From contig CAYZCX010000003.1 of the NCBI GenBank assembly GCA_964477195.1, forward strand, positions 34,750 through 98,749: DNA of 64,000 nt. The letters are read 5' to 3'. How positions within the stretch are numbered: the stretch's first letter is position 1; each line of letters begins with the position of its first letter. This document shows positions 59,308 to 64,000 of this stretch, piece by piece. A model generated the notes under the pieces. That model had not been told where the DNA came from. It did not search any database and was given only the letters and a program-made list of their open reading frames with translations. The position numbers were made by a program, and so were the translations under genes. This DNA comes from JALRBM01 sp964477195 (GTDB lineage: Bacteria > Patescibacteriota > Saccharimonadia > Saccharimonadales > Saccharimonadaceae).

Positions 59308-59895
59308 ATGGCTAATTATGATGCTGTTGCCGTTTTTGCAACTCGGCTTCAAGATGATGGCACGTTCCTACCATTTGTGTATCACGAGATCGATAGGGCG
59401 GTTGCAATAATTGAGACTGGACAAGCGTCTCATCTCATTTTTTGCGGCAGTCATTGGGCCGGGGAAGAATTCAGAGGAACGCGCGAATGTGATGTTGCCG
59501 AAGCTTATCTCTCTGAGCGTCACCCGCATATTCTCCCGTACCTTCTGAAAGAAGGCCGATCCACGACAGTCCCAGAAAACTTGCTGTATATGAAGCTGTG
59601 CTTTCCGGGTATACGTACTATCCACCAAGTAACCATCGTACCATTATTGCCACGGATGAAGTTTTGCGGTGACTGGATTTATGGCGATGAGGGTGAACTA
59701 ACTTACGAGACGCTCCCTTGGCCAGCTGATGATTTCCCGCACGAGCCGAAGTTGCTTCAAATTATGCGATGCATCTTTACAGTTCAAAATGATAAAATGC
59801 GAGGCGATCACACTTTTCTTTTGTGCGAAGGAAGTGAGGAATCTCGCTGGAAGGAACTGTGGGATTCGCATGGCAGCTGTCGGATCTGTTTTTAA
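59308..59895 (+). CDS. YdcF/DUF218-like protein
   Basis: 195 residues. NYDAVAVFATRLQDDG, ASHLIFCGSHWAGEE and a TTVPENLLYMK segment match the DUF218/YdcF fold (SanA/ElyC relatives, SAM or nucleotide binding in some members). TAAAAT lies 6 bases before the ATG. Closed by a perfect 16-bp hairpin (59919-59955) of the same kind as those behind the GC-rich units, although codon use here is ordinary. Confidence 0.75.
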   Translation: MANYDAVAVFATRLQDDGTFLPFVYHEIDRAVAIIETGQASHLIFCGSHWAGEEFRGTRECDVAEAYLSERHPHILPYLLKEGRSTTVPENLLYMKLCFPGIRTIHQVTIVPLLPRMKFCGDWIYGDEGELTYETLPWPADDFPHEPKLLQIMRCIFTVQNDKMRGDHTFLLCEGSEESRWKELWDSHGSCRICF

Positions 59896-59918
59896 AAGCA
59901 GAGAATAATAGGCCGCAC

Positions 59919-59955
59919 ACTCACTTACCCAGGTGAGCTACCTGGGTAAGTGAGT
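59919..59955 (+). terminator. Perfect 16-bp hairpin after the YdcF-like gene
   Basis: ACTCACTTACCCAGGT and its exact complement around a 5-base loop, 23 bases after the stop. Confidence 0.8.
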
Positions 59956-60118
59956 AATCAAATAGCTCGCCATATTTAGATGCAATTTGGATCGTCTTAA
60001 AGCTTCGGCCATGAAATCAACCTATTTCTGGCGAACTGTTTATAGTAAGTTAATTGGCTTACCGATTATTGAAGGGTATCATGGGGATAGGTATACATGT
60101 CGAAAAAGGAGGTATAGA

Positions 60119-60451
60119 ATGGGTAATCGAATTCAGGCTGTAAAGGACTTCTATGCAGCATTTGCATCTGGAGATCGTAGTTTTGTTGAAGGGGTTTTGT
60201 CGAAAGATTTTACGTTTTCATCTCCTCCCGACCCACATTTGGATCGGGCAGGTTTTTTTGAACGTTGTTGGCCTGGAGCTGGAAGCGGACAAGAGTTTCA
60301 GTTTGTACGGTTAATTGAATCTGGTGACGAGGTCATTGTTACATATGAATCTAAGCAAAGTGATGTAAAAGGTCGGAATACGGAAATACTAACATTTGAT
60401 GGCGACCAAGTCTCTCGAACAGAAGTTTATTTTGGCTGGAATGTAACCTAA
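60119..60451 (+). CDS. SnoaL-like (NTF2-fold) protein, 110 aa
   Basis: IQAVKDFYAAFASGDRSFVEGVLSKDFTFSSPPDPHLDRAGFFERCWPG and the later ESGDEVIVTYE...RTEVYFGW fit the SnoaL/NTF2 cone fold. The start is ATG 60119 with a perfect AAGGAGG 6 bases upstream; the long frame to 59987 would begin near the preceding hairpin. The 223 bases upstream contain that hairpin and this leader only. Function of such stand-alone proteins varies. Confidence 0.8.
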   Translation: MGNRIQAVKDFYAAFASGDRSFVEGVLSKDFTFSSPPDPHLDRAGFFERCWPGAGSGQEFQFVRLIESGDEVIVTYESKQSDVKGRNTEILTFDGDQVSRTEVYFGWNVT

Positions 60452-60631
60452 CACCAATTACCTCAAGACAATTTTTAATAATAATTTTCTATGCTGCCTT
60501 CTGCTTAAAAAGGTGTATAATAAATTTGAATAAATCCGCCTATCGGTTTGGTCGTTTAGTCTACGACATGAACAAACTTGCGGTATCCATCGAATATGGA
60601 CTAGTCGATAAATTTTAAAAAAGGAGTCAAC

Positions 60632-60838
60632 ATGGCAAATCATGAAGACGAACAAAAGAAACAAGAAAAAGAACAGTACGAGCAGTGGCAAGCACTGCAA
60701 GAGCTGTCAAAGACGCACTGGAGTCACTGGCGCGCTTGGGGCTCTTGGTTTAGCTGGGGCTCTCCAGTCGGGCTAGGGCTATTCGTCGTCTTGCTTGCAC
60801 TAGCCTTTGCAATCTTAAAGTTCGCACTCGCACTTTAA
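60632..60838 (+). CDS. Small tail-anchored membrane protein, 68 aa
   Basis: Highly charged N-terminus (HEDEQKKQEKEQYEQWQ), a Trp-rich segment (HWSHWRAWGSWFSWG) and one C-terminal transmembrane helix. AAAGGAG lies 7 bases before the ATG. Terminator-like hairpin at 60851-60887. No family recognised. Confidence 0.65.
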   Translation: MANHEDEQKKQEKEQYEQWQALQELSKTHWSHWRAWGSWFSWGSPVGLGLFVVLLALAFAILKFALAL

Positions 60839-60850
60839 GCTGAGCAAAAG

Positions 60851-60887
60851 AATAAGGGTTGCTAGAGTAAAACTAGTGACCCTTATT
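60851..60887 (+). terminator. Hairpin after the small tail-anchored protein gene
   Basis: AATAAGGGT / ACCCTTATT with an internal CTAG/CTAG pair, followed by TTAAATT. Confidence 0.6.
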
Positions 60888-60902
60888 TAAATTACAAAAT
60901 AA

Positions 60903-60949
60903 CTTCATGCATCACAGAAATAGTACAGCTTGTTGTATAAAATTAGACG
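60903..60949 (-). repeat. tRNA-end-like repeat, copy A
   Basis: Degenerate copy of the repeat: GCATCACAGAAATAGTAC, then AGC.TTGTTGTATAAAATTAGAC. It overlaps the stop codon of the 2H phosphoesterase gene (the TTA of ATTAGAC). Outermost (oldest?) copy. Confidence 0.7.
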
Positions 60950-61554
60950 TTTCTTGCTAACGGAAAATCCTTCAGGACCTCGTATTTCTGTAATGGTAAA
61001 ACCTTAGTTCTTACTAGCATGAAGCTGGTTATCTCCTCTCTAATATTTATCTTATGTCGGGCAACGATTGCCTGTACTGATTCTAGATCGGTCACTCGCG
61101 AGTATCTAGCTACTGAGCTGTGCGTTATGTCTGGAGGTGTTCTTGTTTCACTCGGCAGTTCCATCTCAGCAACGAGCTTAGATCTGATGTCGTTAAAATT
61201 ATCTGAGTCGCTGCATCTAACAATAATTGCTTGAGGGCTAGCCTCTATCGAATCAAAAGTGATAGTGAAACGTGGAGTTTTAAATAGAATTTGCGCAGGG
61301 ACGCTTTCGTATTGATCTTTGTGTAAATTATAAAGAACTTCTTTATCTTGAGAATAATTTTTAGGCTGTATTATTTCACATAAGGTTATGTGTAGTTGTT
61401 CTGGCGGCATTAACCAGAGCACTTCAGGAAGCTCTGCAGCCAGCACGTTAAGTAAATCAATGATTCGTTGCTTCGTCTTATTCGAAGGTATTGCGAGCAG
61501 TGCGTATCCTAGGTTTTCAATGCCAATGCGATCATCCGGTATGGTTACTGACAT
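60943..61554 (-). CDS. 2H phosphoesterase (LigT/2',5'-RNA-ligase-like)
   Basis: 203 residues with both HxT/S motifs of the 2H superfamily: QLHITLCEI in the first half and THSSVARYSRV in the second. These enzymes open cyclic phosphates or cleave 2',5' bonds in RNA or oligonucleotides. TATAAT ends 6 bases before the ATG. The stop codon lies inside repeat copy A. Confidence 0.82.
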   Translation of the reverse strand: MSVTIPDDRIGIENLGYALLAIPSNKTKQRIIDLLNVLAAELPEVLWLMPPEQLHITLCEIIQPKNYSQDKEVLYNLHKDQYESVPAQILFKTPRFTITFDSIEASPQAIIVRCSDSDNFNDIRSKLVAEMELPSETRTPPDITHSSVARYSRVTDLESVQAIVARHKINIREEITSFMLVRTKVLPLQKYEVLKDFPLARNV

Positions 61555-61608
61555 GCGCCCATTATAGCAAAAATAAATTTACAGGAAGACCCTTGAAGTA
61601 TAAGCGCT

Positions 61609-61641
61609 ATTGTATGGCGTACTGTCTGGAATTAGAACTGG
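61609..61641 (-). repeat. tRNA-end-like repeat, copy B (partial)
   Basis: TATTGTATGGCGTAC then TGGAATTAGAACTGG: the AATTAGAACTG core is kept, the hairpin part is lost or diverged. Located directly after the CYTH gene stop. Confidence 0.55.
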
Positions 61642-61642
61642 C

Positions 61643-62176
61643 CTAGATGGTTAATAGCTCAGCTACTCTGTAGCCGTAGTAGCGTATGTCACCTGTGACT
61701 TCTTCTAGCTCGGCTAGAAAATCGGTCGGACTAAAGGATTCCCTCTGGTCTTCACTTGAAGCATCTACTTCTAGCATGTTAAGTTTGCCGTCAGCGAACT
61801 CATCATATTTGATCGAGAAGGGGGTATCGTTTTGCTTGTATTCAAATTCATAACGCTTTTTCTCAAGATGTAGTACGGAGGAAGCTTTGATTTGTTGATA
61901 TCGCTCTTCGCTAATTTTCTCTTTTTCGGAAACTCTGTTACCATTCTGGGTTGTTTTTGCTATCAGTAAGATTTGTACTTTGCCGTCATCAAATTTTTTA
62001 TGTGCAACTTTTATTTCAATATCTTCGTTAGTCTCTAGCCAATCTACGGTAAGAGTAAATGAAGATACGCCATTCTTGTCTAGGAATGCTGGGTCGAGAG
62101 TTCCAGTAACGAACTTTCTCGCGTTATCATCAAGTTTTTCCTTCTCCGGATTGCTCGTAGGAGTTTCTGCTGTCAT
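61643..62176 (-). CDS. CYTH-domain protein
   Basis: 177 residues. Charged pattern DIEIK, a LEKKRYEFEY segment, FADGKLNMLEVDA and the end FLAELEEVTGDIRYYGYRVAEL follow the CYTH/triphosphate tunnel fold (Lys/Arg/Glu-lined barrel acting on triphosphorylated compounds, adenylate cyclase class IV or thiamine triphosphatase relatives). TATAAT lies 7 bases before the ATG. Confidence 0.7.
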   Translation of the reverse strand: MTAETPTSNPEKEKLDDNARKFVTGTLDPAFLDKNGVSSFTLTVDWLETNEDIEIKVAHKKFDDGKVQILLIAKTTQNGNRVSEKEKISEERYQQIKASSVLHLEKKRYEFEYKQNDTPFSIKYDEFADGKLNMLEVDASSEDQRESFSPTDFLAELEEVTGDIRYYGYRVAELLTI

Positions 62177-62284
62177 GTTGTTTATTATAGTCTACTTGGA
62201 AAATAATCTTGGGATAGAACTATCTAACAGATAGACTGACAAGATGGTCTTTCAAGCTCGAACTGAATAAGATCCGTTGGCGAG

Positions 62285-62319
62285 ATTTGGTACAGCGTGT
62301 TGTACGAAATTAGAACCGA
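62285..62319 (-). repeat. tRNA-end-like repeat, copy C (partial)
   Basis: ATTTGGTACAGCGTGTTG then TACGAAATTAGAACCGA; keeps the GGTACAGCGT and GAAATTAGAAC blocks but not the palindrome. It lies between the 5' ends of the divergent CYTH and NUDIX genes. Confidence 0.65.
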
Positions 62320-62374
62320 ATTAAGCAGAGTGCGATCTTTGGCTTAGTGAAACTACCTGCTACAATGACTTAAC

Positions 62375-62803
62375 ATGAGAATAAGTAACTTTGAAGAAGA
62401 ATCAGTTACACCTTTGCGACCATCATTTATCCAGGGTGGAGGTGCTCTGGTTATTCGAGAAGGTATGCTTCTCCTTTCTAAGCGTAAGAAAGCTCCTTTT
62501 GCTGGATATTGGGCGATTCCTGTAGGTCACAAAGAGGAGGGTGAGACATATGCCCAAGCCGTAGTTAGGGAGATCGATGAAGAGACCACGCTCAAAGCCA
62601 AATCCCTTGATTATTTAGGATCAAATGTGGATGAGGACCATGAATTTGAGACTCATATATTTCAGGTGGAAACGACGGGTGAACCTGTTAATGCGGAACC
62701 TGAAAAGCATGAGGACTTACGATGGTTTCCGCTCGATAATTTACCCAGTAAGCTCGGGTCGACAACGCTTCGGGCGCTCGTACTGCTAGGTAAGGAACTG
62801 TAA
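62375..62803 (+). CDS. NUDIX hydrolase
   Basis: 142 residues. NUDIX box GHKEEGETYAQAVVREIDEETTL with the REXXEE glutamates; the conserved Gly after EE is replaced by Thr. Typical MutT-like size. TACAAT lies 8 bases before the ATG. It is the only plus-strand gene of the repeat-separated array. Confidence 0.86.
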   Translation: MRISNFEEESVTPLRPSFIQGGGALVIREGMLLLSKRKKAPFAGYWAIPVGHKEEGETYAQAVVREIDEETTLKAKSLDYLGSNVDEDHEFETHIFQVETTGEPVNAEPEKHEDLRWFPLDNLPSKLGSTTLRALVLLGKEL

Positions 62804-62836
62804 GGCGTCTTAGCAACGAAGTTATCTAAAATAATA

Positions 62837-62886
62837 TCTATGTACCATAGAAATGGTACAGCGTATTGTATGAAATTAGAACTGCG
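62837..62886 (-). repeat. tRNA-end-like repeat, copy D
   Basis: Well-preserved copy: CTATGTACCATAG palindrome, AAATGGTACAGCG, TATTGTATGAAATTAGAACTG. Follows the NUDIX stop by 33 bases and precedes the MazG-like stop by 24. Confidence 0.85.
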
Positions 62887-62910
62887 CTCATTCTTATATA
62901 ATTTTTGAAG

Positions 62911-63246
62911 CTAGCCGTTATTGGCGTTTTTACTTATTCTCTCAGCAAGAGAGTCCATATTCTTGCCGAATGTAGATGCCAAGTCTATGTTAAACTCATC
63001 GGCCAGGACAATAATCGAATATAAGCAATCGTTTAGTTCGTGCTCTAGCTTCTGGTCAAGGTCTTCGACCATGCGAATGCCCTTCTTCGCCGATACGAGC
63101 TCTGATAATTCTCCTATATCAGTTACAAATCCTGCCATATAGTCACTGGCCGTCCAGGTAGCTTTGTCCTTTTCTTTTTGTTTTTGAATATATAAATTCT
63201 TAATGAATAGTGCTTTTTTCTGTAAAGTCTCAAAATCCGTACTCAT
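62911..63246 (-). CDS. MazG-like nucleotide pyrophosphohydrolase
   Basis: 111 residues. All-helical with TDIGELSELVSAKKGI (ExxE-type) and LEHELNDCLYSIIVLADEF (ExxD-type) metal-binding helices of the MazG/dUTPase-like family. Start ATG 63246 has TATACT 7 bases upstream; the longer frame would begin inside repeat copy E. Removes non-canonical or excess nucleoside triphosphates. Confidence 0.82.
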   Translation of the reverse strand: MSTDFETLQKKALFIKNLYIQKQKEKDKATWTASDYMAGFVTDIGELSELVSAKKGIRMVEDLDQKLEHELNDCLYSIIVLADEFNIDLASTFGKNMDSLAERISKNANNG

Positions 63247-63276
63247 AGACAATAGTATAGCAGGGTTGATTTTGTA

Positions 63277-63329
63277 ATTTCTATGCACCACAGAAATGGT
63301 ACAGCACTATGTATGAAATTAGAACTGAG
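63277..63329 (-). repeat. tRNA-end-like repeat, copy E
   Basis: Best-preserved copy: ATTTCTATG CAC CACAGAAAT (near-perfect palindrome), GGTACAGCAC, TATGTATGAAATTAGAACTGAG. Its first 26 bases differ at one position from the bases at and after the tRNA-Arg CCA end (copy F). 14 bases after the histidine phosphatase stop. Confidence 0.9.
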
Positions 63330-63343
63330 TTATCATTTATTAA

Positions 63344-63874
63344 CTAAGGCTCAAGTTTTTTCAGTTGAAAGTTTTCATCAACTGTAAAGCCTTCTAGTTC
63401 ATCGTATGTCTGCTTGAGCGGCTCTGCAAAATCAATATTAGCTAGTATTCTTTCTGCTGCTACCATTGTACCGTCATGAGAGACGATCAAAGCTTTTTGG
63501 TTTTCCTGGAGTTCATTAAGTGCTTGTTTAATGAGTTGGACAAGACCTTCGCCGGCAACCTTTAATGCGGGACGCGCTTCTTCGGTTTCAAATAAAGCAC
63601 CTGCAATCCCAAGTGGATGAGTACTACGACGCTTGAGGATTTGATCTCTAACTTCTATCGGTGACTGTGGCACGGATGCTGCGGCCTCAACACGAGGTTT
63701 TATTCCGCCGACTCTTTCGGCTGTTTGCTGTGTGCGTACGAAAGGAGAGGAGTATACGATGGCAAAATCCGGCAGATAAGTGGAATATTCTTCGGCATCA
63801 CTCTTTCCTTGTTCTGTAAGAATATCTTCTTTTCCGTCCCAATTGGCGTGTCTTAATACATATACTTCTTTCAT
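63344..63874 (-). CDS. Histidine phosphatase (phosphoglycerate mutase-like)
   Basis: 176 residues. VYVLRHANWDGKEDILTEQGKSDAEEYS carries the RH core (RHA in place of RHG), SPFVRTQQTAERV the second Arg, and LIVSHDGTM the second His. SixA/PhoE-like. Start ATG 63874 with TATTAT 8 bases upstream. First gene behind the tRNA. Confidence 0.86.
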   Translation of the reverse strand: MKEVYVLRHANWDGKEDILTEQGKSDAEEYSTYLPDFAIVYSSPFVRTQQTAERVGGIKPRVEAAASVPQSPIEVRDQILKRRSTHPLGIAGALFETEEARPALKVAGEGLVQLIKQALNELQENQKALIVSHDGTMVAAERILANIDFAEPLKQTYDELEGFTVDENFQLKKLEP

Positions 63875-63897
63875 CTTCCTTAATAATAACAAATAAA

Positions 63898-63921
63898 GAA
63901 GACTTCTTGTCTGAAGTCTTC
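63898..63921 (-). terminator. tRNA-Arg terminator
   Basis: 9-base stem GAAGACTTC / GAAGTCTTC with a 6-base loop, followed on the minus strand by TTTATTTGTTATTATT. Confidence 0.7.
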
Positions 63922-63926
63922 AAATA

Positions 63927-63951
63927 ATTTCTATGCACCATAGAAATGGTA
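63927..63951 (-). repeat. Repeat copy F: the junction of tRNA-Arg CCA and its downstream hairpin
   Basis: ATTTCTATG CAC CATAGAAAT is a perfect 9-bp palindrome directly after the encoded CCA of the tRNA; reading continues as GGTAC into the tRNA acceptor. This is the presumed parent of copies A-E. Confidence 0.85.
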
Positions 63952-64000
63952 CCCCGGGTTGGAATCGAACCAACGGCCAAAAGCTTAGAAGTCTCTTGCT
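63947..64000 (-). tRNA. tRNA-Arg (TCT), 3' part only
   Basis: Visible: anticodon loop CTTCTAA (anticodon TCT), variable loop, T arm GTTGG TTCGATT CCAAC, acceptor 3' strand CCGGGGT, discriminator A and encoded CCA. The 5' half is outside the window. The closing base pair of the anticodon stem appears as A-G, so the isotype call depends on the missing half. Confidence 0.82.

Noticed and set aside
60903..63951. True integron with attC sites
   Set aside because: Repeats resemble a tRNA end rather than attC R/L boxes, genes have their own promoters and differ in orientation, and no integron integrase is visible.
60903..63951. CRISPR array
   Set aside because: Repeats are separated by gene-length intervals, not 30-40 base spacers, and no cas genes are present.
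1..64000. Alternative genetic code (TGA as Gly)
   Set aside because: TGA terminates recX and tsaE at the normal family ends, and conserved glycines use GGN codons.
1..64000. Prophage
   Set aside because: No capsid, tail, terminase or lysis genes seen; only a replication-relaxation-like protein at the left edge.

Overview
The window looks like chromosome of an ultra-small Patescibacteria/CPR bacterium, most likely Saccharibacteria (TM7). Reasons: compact AT-leaning genome with short intergenic gaps, standard stop usage (TGA ends recX and tsaE, so not the TGA=Gly code of Gracilibacteria/Absconditabacteria), short forms of RuvC, RuvA and TsaB, a complete type IV pilus block (pilB, pilC, pilM, pilN, pilO, two prepilins), MurT/GatD, RNase Y and a membrane-anchored Clp-type ATPase. 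This placement is inference from gene content and gene size. There is a 10-N assembly gap at 56418-56427, so this is a scaffold.

Layout. 1-2 kb: small membrane proteins and a replication-relaxation-like winged helix protein. 2-14.9 kb: a DNA repair/recombination backbone (yebC, ruvC, PBP1A, ruvA, a minimal class I LysRS-like protein, ruvB, recA, recX) with two prepilin genes. 14.9-22.2 kb: type IV pilus genes on the minus strand. 23.6-32.6 kb: tsaE/tsaB, rny, a NUDIX hydrolase, an MFS exporter, a ferredoxin-reductase-like flavoprotein, a Crp/Fnr regulator, and a DnaQ-GIY-YIG nuclease. 33.8-44.4 kb: tRNA-Pro, envelope glycosyl/acyl transferases, Bcp peroxiredoxin, gatD/murT, a Clp-like ATPase, and an NqrB/RnfD-FNR fusion. 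44.4-64 kb: an accessory zone of mostly monocistronic genes. It holds a FAD oxidase with a CFA synthase, an orphan Cap15-like 2TM effector, a PadR-controlled ABC exporter, and many small nucleotide or phosphate-handling enzymes. It ends in a partial tRNA-Arg.

Two patterns stand out. (1) Most native genes look leaderless: a TATAAT-like box lies 6-8 bases before the start codon and there is no Shine-Dalgarno. Against this background about a dozen single-gene units (4.2, 13.6, 22.3, 22.9, 28.1, 29.4, 32.7, 33.3, 37.2, 37.6, 56.5 and 57.1 kb) differ: GC-rich codons, mostly a long 5' leader with a Shine-Dalgarno, in the clearest cases a near-consensus sigma-70 promoter with a 17-base spacer, and in nearly all a strong GC-rich hairpin right after the stop. 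They look like a dispersed family of imported or differently expressed cassettes; most encode proteins I cannot name. (2) Between 60.9 and 64.0 kb, five autonomous genes (2H phosphoesterase, CYTH, NUDIX, MazG-like, histidine phosphatase) are separated by copies of a ~50-base repeat. In its best-preserved copies the repeat matches the 3' CCA end of the adjacent tRNA-Arg gene and the hairpin downstream of it, as if single genes had been stacked one after another behind a tRNA attachment site.
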